This document shows, piece by piece, positions 12,181 through 24,997 of a stretch of DNA of 64,000 bases; position 1 is the first letter of the stretch; each line of letters opens with the position of its first letter. A program made the position numbers and the translations under genes. The stretch comes from Siphonodentalium dalli (lineage: Eukaryota > Mollusca > Scaphopoda > Gadilida > Siphonodentaliidae), in contig CP136067.1 in assembly GCA_032622095.1 (NCBI GenBank), positions 78,084,705-78,148,704 on the forward strand, in the 5' to 3' direction. Under the pieces are notes generated by a model. It made no database searches. It saw only the letters and a list, made by a program, of their open reading frames with translations, and was not told the origin of the DNA.

Positions 12181-13416
12181 ATACTCGAAACTATACATAA
12201 ATGAATAGAACATTATTCGTGGAGTATTGCACTTGGCGTTTCGTTCCAAACATTTTTTTTTTTTTACACTCAAATGAAATAGAACATACATTGCATACAT
12301 ATATATATAGCTTTGGCAGAAGCGTACGTGTGTTTACCACTTTTAGTTTACTCTCCGCCATGACCATACAAACCGATTGGCTGGTTTAAAGCCCCAAGAA
12401 CTGATAGCAATACGTTATGTGGGACTTATTCCTCACGGAATTTGACATTGTCCCTAAAATGTATGAGGAACAGCCTCGCAAAGACTGCGACGTAATAAAT
12501 GTATCAAAAGTGTCAGATTTATCATTTACCCAGAATTTATTCTCATGGGTAGATAATGCGATTTTTATTATAAACATAGCTAGTTCTTTCCCGTAACGGC
12601 GTGCGACAACAGATAAGCACGGTATAGCGATAAATAAGGATAAACGGAACAAAAAGCTTTTCATTTTGTTTCTAAACATTCAGGGAGGACATATTTCTCG
12701 TGAGTTTTATACGAGCGGTCGTCTTTCTCAAACGGGATCATGCCAAGGATTGGTGTCGGCAGATTATGCTGAAGCGTATTTTATTGAGTTTTACGGTCGA
12801 ACCCATCGACATGACGGTTAAGTATCATCCTAGAGCATTTAAGGTCACACGGCTCATTTCGTAATTAACCCTCACGAACTAGCGCCTTTATACAGAACCC
12901 AGTATGCTATATACTCATATACTCGAAGAATACAAATGTGTCAGGACTGAGCTTGTGGATGGGCACCCGACACCAACAAAATCGAACTCAACACAGATTT
13001 ACTGCAATGATTTAACCTATAGTGTCATTTTAATAATCAAGGAGGAAATTAGTAAACAGGATCCATGATCCGATGATGTTGAGAACTATATATAGGATAT
13101 TGGTATATATATCTTGACTAAAACGTAGTATTCTAGTTATAGCCAGGTGCAGCCATGTATATATTTGTAACGTGTAACGTGTGCTGCCATTTCCAACAAA
13201 ATCCACCTGGCTCTTGTGACTCATGCCTACACGTACACTGTCAAACCGTTTATAAGTTTTGTGTCAACCGCGTAGCATTACGAAACGTGTAGCAAGGAAG
13301 AATAATCAAATATTCTGATAAGATCATATGTAGTGAGAAGTCAACGCTATATTTAGGCATTAGGAGAATATATATAGAACATAATGTGTAGGATTATGTT
13401 GTAAATGAAGCCAATT
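12181..13416. other. Anonymous AT-rich DNA
   Basis: Nothing recognised. Overlapping short open frames on both strands are low complexity and unsupported. Confidence 0.5.
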
Positions 13417-13766
13417 AAGCATACCGGCGGTCGCTTGTCTACACAACTGGATTATCGTTAAACACTAAGCATACCGGCGGTCGCTTGTCTATACCACTGG
13501 ATTATCGTTAAACGCTAAGCATACCTGTGGTCGCTTGTCTACACCACTGGATTATCGTTAAACACTAAGCATACCGGTGGTCGCTTGTCTATACCACTGG
13601 ATTATCGTTAAACGCTAAGCATACCGGCGGTCGCTTGTCTATACCACTCGATTATCGTTAAACGCTAAGCATACCGGCGGTCGCTTGTCGATATCACTGG
13701 ATTATTGTTAAACCCTAAGCATACCGGCGGTCGCTTGTCTATACCACTGGATTATCGTTAAACATG
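13417..13766. repeat. 50-bp minisatellite, seven copies
   Basis: AAGCATACCGGCGGTCGCTT recurs at 13417, 13467, 13517, 13567, 13617, 13667 and 13717, exactly 50 bp apart. The units differ by a few substitutions, such as TACACAACTGG versus TATACCACTGG and CGGCGG versus CTGTGG. There are no unique spacers, so this is a plain tandem repeat. The last unit runs into unrelated sequence after TTAAAC. Confidence 0.95.
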
Positions 13767-13963
13767 CTTTGCTGAAAGTTGCACCAATATATAAAACCGT
13801 ATATATTTGGTGTCGTTAAATCACATGACCTTTTCCCACCTATTGCATAGCAATACCATAGTAACACACGTTACATTAAGTTACCAGTATACGTGATACT
13901 GAACCTGGCTATAAACGCATGATTTGCCTGTTGGAGATCTGGCTTCTCTTATTCGCTTGCTAT

Positions 13964-14584
13964 TTAAAGGCACGGATGGCCTTGGGTGTAGGTTATCATT
14001 TAGAAATAAAAGTGATTAATTATAAATTTCCTCAATAATATGAAAATATCATAGTACAATGATAATATGAATGCGATATTACCAACAAATAAATGATAAA
14101 AACACAAATTTGTGAAAACAGAGCATTTGTTTATACACATAACGTAAAGAGTTTGCGATAAGCAAAACTCTCAACACCGTGGCGATTGTTTTTGGGGAGA
14201 TTGATTCACGGTGACCCATTCAACACCAAAATCTTGAGTGGCGATGATTAGCGAGTGCAATATCGGTATATTGTAAACAATACGGTGTCAATTTAAACCA
14301 AATTTCACTTATATTGGTGTCTCCATGCACGGTGTTGAGTGTTTTTGCGTATCGCACACTCTTTACTCACACTATACTATATCATAATAAAGGCTTTTGC
14401 TGACTAACAAGGCGTACGATCGTGACAATATATAACATGATACATAATTATGTGATATTTATATATGATTGGTATAAGAACAAAATCTGTCTATATTTTA
14501 ATATTCTTTCTGTTTGTGGCGGTTTCAACGTATTGAACTATTCAAAACAGCAATAACTATCGCGAATGCCATCAGTATCTTTAA
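13964..14584. mobile_element. TTAA-flanked MITE, copy 2
   Basis: It starts TTAA|AGGCACGGATGG and ends GCCATCAGTATCT|TTAA. The interior aligns with copy 1 along its length (for example GATTCACGGTGACC and TGTTGAGTGTTTT at matching places), including the inverted inner arms. Length is 621 bp. It is non-coding. Confidence 0.65.
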
Positions 14585-14733
14585 AAACAGTCTTCATAAT
14601 TAAGAAATTACTCTTGTTTCGATTAATGTTATGCAGTTATAACCGACAATTTTGAAGACAAATTATATTATGCGCTCGAACTTTTCGGCTATAATTCATT
14701 ACTTTAATCGAACCAAGAGTTATTACTTACAAT

Positions 14734-15368
14734 TTAATCCGTTGTTTCACAAGAGAACCACCATAAGTTCCATAAGTAGAAGGTACAATTAAAAGAGCGT
14801 ATAACTTTGAGATTATTTCCGACGAAAAAAAACACGTATAGGTCTAAAGTTGAAAGTGACACGCTGTCACTCAAACATAGAATTATCAATTTCTCAAATG
14901 GCGTCAAAAATTCGTCTCTTTTGTTGTTTATAGTGGACAGTGTGCGTGCACTGACCATGCATGCAGACGGTCCATGGTAGAAGCACCGTGTGTTCTTGCA
15001 TGGTAGATTCCAACTGTACAGTTGTTATAGTTTCAAATTTCATTTGCAAATGTTAGCACGTCTTGTTAATTTCTCTATATATATATGTGTACATCTCTTA
15101 AATACTGAGTGTTAATTAGCAGTATGATTATTGGCAAGGCGTTCCTACCTAAGTTTAATTTTGATTCAACGCCGTTATTCCTTTACAAATTGTTTGAGCT
15201 ATCGAATAGTTTTAATGAATATTTTGGGAACTCGGTGTAGGCGGGACATATCACTCGATGCTGCTGTCATTTCTATTGCAGAAATTTAGGTTATCGAAAA
15301 ATAACCTTAATGACTAAATGTGTGGCAACCAATGGTTTTATAGTATTCCGTGGATTGACAGCTTAGGA
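14734..15368. other. Anonymous AT-rich DNA
   Basis: No gene or bounded repeat was recognised. Confidence 0.5.
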
Positions 15369-15545
15369 TTAAAGGCACGGGCGGCGTTCGTTGCAGAAAT
15401 ATTCTCATTTGTTCATATCGCCATCAACAGAAGGAATATCAAAATATATAGTTTTGTTCATATATGCCAAACATAATCAGCGCGTAAATAGTATATCGTC
15501 GTCAAAACGTACAATGGTGTACGTAAACAAGAGCCTGCTCGGTTA
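15369..15545. mobile_element. TTAA-type MITE, copy 3, truncated
   Basis: It begins TTAA|AGGCACGGGCGGCG and then matches copies 4 and 5 through ATCGCCATCAACAGAAGGAA and GGTGTACGTAAACAAGAG. The similarity stops at about 15545 and no right TIR follows, so the right half is missing. Confidence 0.55.
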
Positions 15546-18500
15546 GCTGAACTATTGTGAAATTAACCGCACTTGTTTCACGTGTGTATATAAGTCAGTC
15601 GTTTGGATACATAATCTTAATCTGGCACCACGGGCATAAAGCAGACATTGAACCCGCAATAACACGACGCCATGAAAATCCACGAAGCTTAGACAGACTC
15701 TTTCAGTTTCAAATCCTTACAGTCGGATCTGGAATTTTTATATTTGTGATGGCTGGCACTCGGTTGACATCACTGATTGAGACATTTTCCACGGGATACA
15801 AATTAAAACCCTAATGATAAAATCAAAGATTCCAGCGCGGCCCTAAATTACTTTTCTGTCCGGAGATTTAATTCAGACCCAAATGACGAATGTATTTGTA
15901 TTGGAGTAATGTATTTCGACCAGATATTTCGCGATTAGGCCCCAACTGGTCAAGCCCGTGAATGAACATTTTACATTCATCACCCTGCACGCAGATTCGG
16001 CGGCTTGCGATCTCAAACAACACAAGGTCTGGAATTAAGCACAGCGACTCGGTAGCGGCGCTGGTTCTGGGAGTTTAATCGAATTTTTCGGGATCGTTAT
16101 CACGACTAAATGGGTTCCAGTCAATTCTTGAAATTTATGTCCCTTCGAATAACGGTTGTATTTATTTGTGTGCTACGTAACGTCAGCTTTTATCTTTATC
16201 CCATATCCCTGGCACCTTATGATCAAACTGATTGACCGGAACGCAACACGGGTGAAGAAATCCTCACCAGATGACATCTCCACAATAGATAGTATGCTAA
16301 TCGTGGTTTCGGGATTTTGCCCCACATCTACCATACTTATTCACGTGGTTTAGACCTATTAGCAGCAAACACTATGAGTTGAAATACATATCTAGTATAT
16401 TTACATAACTTGAGCATTGATATCAGCCAGCATAATACCAATTTTGAGTAACCGCCTTCACCGGTCATGCAGAAAAAATTATTTTTGTTTGTTTGTGTGT
16501 GTCCTTTTTTTTAATAGTCACAATAAATGAATGCCACAAATCGTGTGGCCTGTACTATATATATGCAATTAGAAAGGCAGTTATTTGAGCCTCGCTAAAG
16601 TTGTCGAGTACTATAAACCTCGATAATATAATAGTGTAGACTACTTCTTGTAAATCATCAGACTATATATGGGCTGTTCGAGTAAATTACAAATACCTTA
16701 CTCGTATTTAAATTCGCGCAATACTATTTTTCGCTCAGTTTTAAATTCGCGCACCTATCTGCGCGAATTCAAAACTGACAAAAATATTATCGTAAAATTA
16801 AGTCTTGCACATGTATATCTTATGAAAGTTTCAGTTTTTAGTTGTTTCCGAAGACACATGTGTATATTAAACACGATCACGGCAGATTTACATCCTGTTG
16901 ACCATAATTGTATCATTTTGTTGCGTTGATGGGTGTTTATAAGGTGCAAATAGTTATTATATTGGAATTGTTATGAAGTGGACATCAATGAAATGAACTC
17001 GAAAACAGAAACCACAACCGCGAAGGCAACTGACTCAGAAAATTCAACACTTGGCTACGGGTTGTGATGACATAACTATCTCAGGCTGTATGTGCACGTT
17101 GTCAATCCAGGGTGGTGGAAATGAGGACGTGCATTCATGCACATGTTATTCTAGAATATTTGTATTTCTTACAAGCATTACAACATCGTCGACGTTACCA
17201 TAATGTATATATGTCGCTTGTCATTTACAATGGTTTTGAATGTTTTATATTGGTTGATCTGATGTAAATATAGGCCTACATGCATATTGTGTAGGTGGGT
17301 ATTTGTGTGCGTGCGTGCGTGTGTTTTTTTTCTTAGAATGGTGCATGCATTATAATTGTGTGCGTGTGTTGGCAATACATAAATAGATTGATTGACAATA
17401 CCAATATATCATTATCAATGAATATATTATACAGCAAGCATAATTGAAGATGAAATGCTAAAACAGCAGAAGCATTATGATAATGATCATTGTGTCGTAT
17501 ATATAGTGCAGGGACCTTCTATAACAGCCTATTCTTGTATATATAAGCTCACAGCCAGTGTCTTTTTTATTTTTGAAATAGGTCCAACATGATACTATAG
17601 TAAACATAGTAAATTCAAGGTCCAATTTATGTGATAATGTGATTCCTTCGAGTCTCGTATATATCATGACCGGAAACAACAGACATAAGTGATATATGCA
17701 CATTGTATTATTTGCATACCGCCAGCAAATAACTTATAATTTATTCAAGGAAAACAGTATGAACTGCATGGCAATGCAACCTCTGTACAATAGTAATTAT
17801 ATTGTGTGTACTATATATATATATATATATGTACATGTATTACTATGTTATTTCGCAAACAAATTATCTTATTGGTTCATTCGAAAATTATTTGAGTTCA
17901 TTGCGGACCTAAGCGAACAGTTGGTATAAATATGCCCTCAGTTTCATGATTGCAAAATCATTTAAAGCATCAGCACATGTGATGGGTATTTGTTTTTGCC
18001 ATCCGGTATATATACCACGATAAACAAAGCGACAATGTTGAATCCTGAAATATATCACACTCAGGCGTTGAAAACAACAGAGGAGGTTGCAATATTAATA
18101 GGCACGATACAATCGCATGCAATAGAGGGTAGATGCAAGATTGCAGTCCGTGTATTGTATACATCTACTTATTCATTTTAATCTTTTGTGCATACAATTA
18201 AAATCGACGGACTTGCAGGGTTATCATCGGGTCGTGCGGATATGGGCTCCTTGTTGTGGGATGCGGTTTTGATTTTCAACAGCACGGTCTCATTCATAAT
18301 TGAGAATTCGACGATTCCGTCATCCACTGTTTGCTTGAATTTTCCGACCAGTAACTCACGTTACAACATTTAAGCAAAACACAATATAAATGTCGGAAAT
18401 TTTCGAAATGGGATCTTGTGAGTAAACTATATTGAAATATGAACACCATTATATATTATGGAAATGCATCGCGAAATATATGGACAATCTGAGCCTATTT

Positions 18501-18788
18501 TCCAGTCTGCACTGGCCAACTGTTGTTTCAAATATTATATTACTAACTGTTTAGTTTTTGTTCAGGATACGAGGAAGGGTAGATGAGGAATCTGAGCTCC
18601 TGTGCCCCAGGGAAACGTGGTGATTGGCACACATTGATGCGATTCAAACAGCGTATAATACAGACGAAACCACGGAAAAGCTGAATGAGTTATTGAAAAA
18701 CATATATTTCCTGCAGTATAAAAAAAACGGGTTACTATCGTGTCACATGTGACATCACACCACAGATCGCTCTCGGTAACGCTAATAA

Positions 18789-18790
<2 letters not shown>
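15546..18790. other. Mostly unique DNA without recognised genes
   Basis: The 15.6-16.4 kb part is less AT-biased than its surroundings but holds no frame I can assign. There is a GTGTGCGTGCGTGCG microsatellite near 17305 and a (TA)n run at 17812-17830. The text AATAGATTGATTGACAATA near 17382 resembles the short tail seen near 41650 and may be the 3' tail of a retroposon. None of these is strong evidence for a gene. Confidence 0.45.

Positions 18791-18830
<40 letters not shown>
18791..18830. repeat. (TA)20 microsatellite, Helitron target
   Basis: A perfect run of 20 TA dinucleotides ends exactly where the Helitron CTAG begins at 18831. Helitrons insert between A and T, so such tracts are natural targets. 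Confidence 0.95.
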
Positions 18831-18831
<1 letters not shown>

Positions 18832-19443
18832 TAGAAGGTGACCCGACTTCGTCCGGGCTTTGACCTTGAATTGTCCATTTGGAAGGTCAAGGTCAAGTGG
18901 GGTCACGATTTGACCAGTCCAAAACATTGCCCGGACAAAAGTACCCGACAAACGTGCCCGTCGAAATCCACCCGGTTCTACCAGATTTGACCTTTAATTG
19001 ATCATTTTGAAGGTCAAGGTCAGGTCGGGTCACGATTTGACCCGTCCAAAACAATCAGTGGACAAAAGTAACCCCACGTATCAAATTTCGTCGAAATCCC
19101 ATCAAAATTGGCGATTTGACCTTTGAAGTTACCCGATTTCAAGGTCAAGGTCACGTCGCGCGGGCAAATGAATATGCTTATGAGACTCGCCATAAGAAAG
19201 TACCCCCACATACCAAGTTTCATCGAAATCCCGTGATATTCGGGCGTTTGACCTTGAAATGACCCGATTTCAAGGTCAAGGTCACGTCGCACGGACAACT
19301 TAATAGGCCCATGCCACCCGCCGGCCGAAAATCCCCCCACATACCAAGTTTCATCGAAATCGGCTCGACCGTTTTCGAGTTCATCGCGAACACACAGACA
19401 CACACACAGACACACAAACAGATCTTCCAAAATATATAATAGA
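18831..19443 (-). mobile_element. Complete non-autonomous Helitron, family C
   Basis: The plus strand reads A|CTAGAAGGTGA, then the hairpin CCCGACTTCGTCCGGG 11 nt in, and ends ...AAAATATATAATAGA|TATATA. Thus minus-strand TC start, CTAG end and A|T site are all present. The 613-bp body holds four diverged tandem units of 127-131 bp, marked by AAGGTCAAGGTCA at 18883, 19010, 19141 and 19272. A CA-rich tract precedes the 5' terminus. The ends are related in layout to family A but the body is different. It is non-coding, although tandem units keep frames open (159 codons at 19020-19499 on the minus strand). Confidence 0.8.
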
Positions 19444-22400
19444 TATATATATATAGATATATCATGTACAGCAACATAAACATCAGACCCAAGTACCACA
19501 CATATAGACTCAATCTGACAACAGCAGTATTTTTATTGTATTGAATTGTTTGGTAGTATAGTCAACATCGTAGCTGCAACATGCTGTACAATGTATAATA
19601 TATGCTTTATTCTCTCATCCAAGTTAATACATGTATAACATAAGGATATTGAGACAAATAAACAAAAGTACATCAATAAATTCTTCAATCATATTATACT
19701 GGTATTAATAATAAAGACAAATACTGTTTATTCCTAATGTTTTATAGTGTATATATTTAAATCTCCCTTGTCCATGACGCATGGTTATAATTTGTATATA
19801 AGTCACCAACTGTTATATATGTGGACATGAAAAATCGTTATTATGTTAATTATTGCTATAACTATGCACAGCCACTTCCATTTTTGTATACGGTCTTTTA
19901 GAGAGTTTGGTTGTTCGGCATATATATCATGGTATAGACTCACTGCAAGGCCACGAAAACGTTATCAGGAATTGTTGAAAGTTGTTATAGTGAGCTGTGA
20001 TATGTCGCTGAGAATATATGTGTGTGCGTCAATATAACGAGTTCGACCAGTTGTAACAATCCGTTATATAGACTGAGTTTTATGTCGTTATGATATACGT
20101 TATAACCCACTCTCTGATAATAATGAGCTGCAAGTTGACATTGCATGAGAGTTCTACAAAATGTCTATAATGTATTACAAAGCAATACAATGACTGATCA
20201 GTGTATATAGGACGTTATAATGAATTGTGAAACGTCGCTCTAACAATGTGTATGTCTTTATACATGCAACGGGTTGATAGTGCATGTTATATAAAGTCCA
20301 CAGAGATGCCAGCAATAATTCAAGAACAATAGATACACAATCGAAACGAACAGTGCCATAAAAAGACGTAAAGACCCCTTTTCCAAGAAAACACCCGCAT
20401 TTGATAACGTGAACTTCTGACAGAATGAAACATGTAAAAACAAACTGGGCACCTTCTCCCGTTACAACAAATAAATAGAATCGAAGAACAAAGACGTAAT
20501 AAATGTCTTATTGTCGGGGTGTAATATATTAGTTTTGTGTTTGTTTCGGGAATTCTACAGTTTCTATACATTTTAATAATTCAGCGCTACAAACGCTTCT
20601 TTATCCATAACTTTTGGGCGATATTAATGTATTTCGTGAGAAAGCAGCTTCTCCGCCGGGCGATAAAATATTGCTTTTGTTGCAAATAAACGGAAATTTA
20701 TGTTTTCTACCACTGAAATTGTTGTAAGGTTGCAATTTAGAATTTAAAATGCATTTGTTGTGATAATTGGCCCAGTGTTTCTTTGTGGTCGAAACAGCTT
20801 GTTTTTGGTCTATTGTAATAAAGATTTATATCTAATTTGAACAATTATATTGTGGTACACAGTGACAAATGGATCCACACTTTTCTCGCCACCTGTACGC
20901 TGTGCTCTATTGGCCTTTTCTGACTATCTGTATTTTGTCATTTCAAATTTTCCTTCTTTAATTTTATGTTGATTCTATTTCTATTAAGGCGAGTCGTATA
21001 TAACTAGTTTTGATGAAGATTATTTAAAATGCTCATATTCAGATATATTTTACCAACTTCGTCATTGAGACATGCATGCAAGTATACAGTGCAACCAAAA
21101 CACCCCAATATGGAAATAGACAAAAAATTGGACTAACTTGCAGGAGAGGCTGAACATTACTAGACATGCATTTGATAAATAGTAAATAACACTATACCAT
21201 TGGCAGATGGGAACATGTTGTACTTTCTTCTCAACTGCAATCTTACTTGCTGTGTGCGTATGCATGGTTTTTAGTTTAGTTAAGAAATTTCCACAAATAA
21301 AAGTACATCTTGATTGGGGAATTCCTATCAAAAATACTGTTTTGAAAAACACATACAGTGCACATTATCATTATTTGATTCTAGTGTTTCTGAAATAAGT
21401 GTTTGCATTTTGAAATGAGACAACCAGATAAATGTCACAACTGGTTTTGATAATGACTGTCCAGTCTGCGGTTGGTAGTGGACATTAATTGAATAATTTC
21501 TTGATTAAACCATGCAGAGTGGGATTTGGACCATGGTGGCTATGTTAAACAGTATATGCTATATGTCGGCTGAGTGAACCTGACTCAAAGTATCACCAAG
21601 ACATTATATTCAGTGTCAAACCCAGCTGTCTGCATTCTGGTGATTTAAATTCCAAACGCATACGCTTATTTTTGGAAAAAAATGTGGATTTCTCAAAAAA
21701 AGATTTCTTATGGGCATGGAGTTCTCCCGCATAAATATATCCTTCCATTGATGGAAATGCTATGATTTTAAGTGTGCGCAAATTCAGATTTTGGTTGGTA
21801 AGTAAGTAGGTGCCATATATTTTTTAAACCTACCACCAGTACAGTGTTATTTACTACATATGATATGTTTAGTTATTTTCGGTGCAATTTTTTAAGTTTT
21901 TGAAACTCTCCTTCCAATTTTGAAATTTGCTGAAATTGATTTTATAACCATAAGGAAAAACGTGGCCACATACCTATATTTGGCAAAATACGCTTTACTC
22001 GGAGTTGTATCTATATAGCACCGAGTGCTCATGCACCGTTCATGTCATCTATGGACACAATTGTTCTGGTACCCACAAAGGTTACCGTGAAGTGCAGTAT
22101 TGAAAATAAAAATAATGATTGAAATCTCCAGATTTGTGTTGCTTGTCTCCGTAGAGCTGGAAAAAGCCAACATTTGGTAGGAAGGGCGTGATTTTTCCCA
22201 TTGACGCCGTATTAGTATCTTATATGTTTTGTATTCACATAGCCCCACCCCGTTCTAGATAATTAATATCTGGCTTTTGGTTGATTGCAGATGGGGGGAT
22301 TTGATATAATACAAGTATGCTTGTTGTCTCGATTTCGTTTATCGGAAATACACGACTGAGTGAACCATCAGGGATCCAATGAGATTTACATGGTAAAATA

Positions 22401-22740
22401 TAAAATTCGAAGTATGAATTTACACCTGAATTTTGGAATTTATTGTCTGGCCTTTGAAGCAATATGGTCACCTCTCATAAAGAGCGTTTACGCTTCGTTG
22501 CCCGAGAGAGATACGAATTAAAGGGCGTTATTTCTTCGCTTATTTTTAATGCATTAATAGGAGATGTTTATATGTAAGCAGAGAAACAGTCTTAATAGTA
22601 TCCACCCATTGTCGAATAATACCGCCTGCTAGGTTTTGTGTGCTGTATTGTTTGACCCTGGAGACTGGATGCATAAGAAGTTCTTATTTATGCGTCAAAG
22701 ATTATATTATTACTCGGGCGGTTATGATGTGAAGTAAGAA
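19444..22740. other. Anonymous AT-rich DNA
   Basis: No recognisable gene, RNA gene or bounded transposon was seen. Short overlapping open frames here have no family resemblance. Confidence 0.5.
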
Positions 22741-22798
22741 TTGTAGGTATTGTAATGAACTGGTTATTTCGTTTCGTTTCATCTACGAAAGGATTCCG

Positions 22799-23047
22799 AT
22801 GTTTGTGGAAACCAAACATTCATATCATCTTGCTGACAGCCGCGATATGAAAAAGATCCCATTAAAGTATAACTTATGTGTTTTCCTTGCTCAAATGTAT
22901 CAACTGAACAAAGGGGGGAAATTTATGGAAAACACCGAACGGCGACGCTTCAATATTATTATATCGAAATACCGAAATTTCGTTAATGAATTCCGGGAAA
23001 AGAAAACGAAGTCTTTGGAAGCAGCATTGATCGAGTTTGGCGTCTAA
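22799..23047 (+). CDS. Possible coding exon or remnant, unknown protein
   Basis: An 82-codon frame from ATG at 22799 to TAA at 23045 encodes a charged, Lys/Glu/Arg-rich peptide with segments such as NTERRRFNIIISKYRNF and EKKTKSLEAALIEFG. The composition looks more like a folded or helical protein than the Leu/Ser/Tyr-rich random frames around it. The same frame stays open upstream for about 20 codons without another ATG, which would suit an internal or terminal exon. I do not recognise the family. A second mixed-composition frame at 23432-23632 lies nearby. No splice sites or promoter could be assigned. This may be a decayed gene or chance. Confidence 0.22.
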   Translation: MFVETKHSYHLADSRDMKKIPLKYNLCVFLAQMYQLNKGGKFMENTERRRFNIIISKYRNFVNEFREKKTKSLEAALIEFGV

Positions 23048-24990
23048 CTGGTAAACTAAGATTCGCTATGAAGCGGCGCCGACTCGGGTCGAGGGGTCAC
23101 GATTCCTTAGTGCAATTTCCAGTCGTTCTATAGAAGCATAGAAACAGTTGGAGCGAGCTGTGCCCATAAAACAAATTTTGACAACGAACCGGTCGTAAAC
23201 ATGTCAAAATTCTGAAAGCGAAACGAACCTATTGAGTTTATTCTGAATTCTAGCGCGGTCATGCTACCGTGCCGTTATGCGATTGAAATGCAAAAATAAT
23301 GTATTTTGGGGCGAATATTCACGATCTCAGATAGCGACGAAAAGCTGATGACATTATTTGTACCTACCAGCGATTTATTGAGCAAGAGGTCATGGGGTAA
23401 TATTAATCTCAGAAAGACACTCATTTGTTGAATGTCTCCCTATAGAGTTGAACTGTTGCACGATGATCACATGATGCGTTTTATATTTTACTGCTTGGTG
23501 TGCGCGAAGCGCGGTTCGTGGTTACATTGTATAATTCAAGGCCGGTCAAATTGTCCTGCTTTAATGGTATGTCATGATGACGGTACTTGTTCATTGCTAA
23601 ACCCCAACAACATGTTAGCGGATTTAGACTAAATTTAGATCTTTTAAGATTTTTTATTTGTTCGTGGATTCAATTTTTAGTCAACTCAGTTAACACGAAT
23701 GTTCTCAACAGTTCTCGTGTATAATATGGTGTGTCTGGTATCTCTATAATAGTTTCATGTAAACATTGCCATACATGCAGTCAAATTAAATACCCGCTTG
23801 TGCGAGTTGGGCTAATCTCATGTTAAAATGAGACCACATTGAACAAATATCCGCTATTCTGTAAAATCGCACTATCGATCTATAACTTAAGATGTGTAAT
23901 GAGCTTCTTTTCGCTGAGATCGGGCTGATAATTTAGTAGTCCAAACTTTGTTTTTTTCTGTCTAGCACGTAAATCCTGAAAAGTTACCCTAATTGTGATG
24001 TGGTTAAGAAGTCGATTAATTAGGGCATTACTGTATGTATTGGCCTATTTTGATCACCATGACTTATCAACAGTTGAAAGTACTATGTCAACATTGAGGG
24101 TCTGAATATATGTTACGAGCTTCTATTGGCTATATATATATAATGGACTGATAATGTCGGGGTCCAAAATCCATGCATGCATGGTGAATGCAGTATTTAC
24201 AACCGTATTTCAACAAATGGCTGTAAAATCTGCTCTATTCTCTAACTTCGAGGGGCATATCGACAATATCGTTCACGCTCGATCCGCGTATTGATCTGGC
24301 ATCTCCCACCACACTGTCTTCGTTATTGCGGCACTCTCCCGACCAATGGTAATAAATACAGCTTTCTTCATCCACTCGATATCCAATTAAGAATGCAATC
24401 TTGTAATAATTCGAACAATCCCATTGGCTCATCAATTCGAAGAGAAAATGCGTCGATACAAGGATTCATTGTGGCGACAGAGAGGGCTTCACAAAAACAA
24501 GCGGAAATGGCAAGACTTCGTGCAATCTTTTTTGAATAGCGAGGGGAGGAAATTGGCTTGAATCTAATCAGTTCGAGAACTTCTTTCCTCGTTAGTGATT
24601 CGAGGACATAGGACGTCTTTCGTATGGGAGGAATGCTTTCGTGAAAAAATCGTTCCTTTCAGTCACGTAGGCGCAAGTGCCGTAGTACGTCCACACAAAA
24701 CTCTTCGTTGTAAGGAATTATTTCGAAAAAGTCCCATTTCCGTGTGAGTGATTAAGCATTAATAATGAATGTAGGAATGCAGGCGCCAGGATGCATCCGC
24801 TAAACTCTTGTCAAAATGTTCAACAATAGAAATTTGATGCCTGACAACAACACTTACAACAGCAGTTGTATTCTTCAGATTTTTAAATCGCAATTAAAGT
24901 TTAATTTTCCCCGACATACTTTCTGGTCATTTATATTTAGACCACCATTCGATTTCTTTTCAAATTCTATAGTAAAATATTAACGCGGCA
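23048..24990. other. Unique, less AT-biased DNA without recognised genes
   Basis: Frames at 23432-23632 (plus) and 24235-24435 (minus) have mixed amino-acid composition, but neither resembles a known family. No RNA gene was found. The segment is a reasonable place to look for a distant exon or a conserved non-coding element. Confidence 0.35.
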
Positions 24991-24997
24991 ATGCTAT

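Noticed and set aside
13417..13766. Regularly spaced repeat that could be mistaken for a CRISPR array
   Set aside because: The whole 50-bp unit is repeated, with no unique spacers and no cas genes; the context is eukaryotic.
19020..19499. 159-codon minus-strand frame
   Set aside because: It spans the tandem units and the CA-rich tail of the family C Helitron; openness comes from the repeat.
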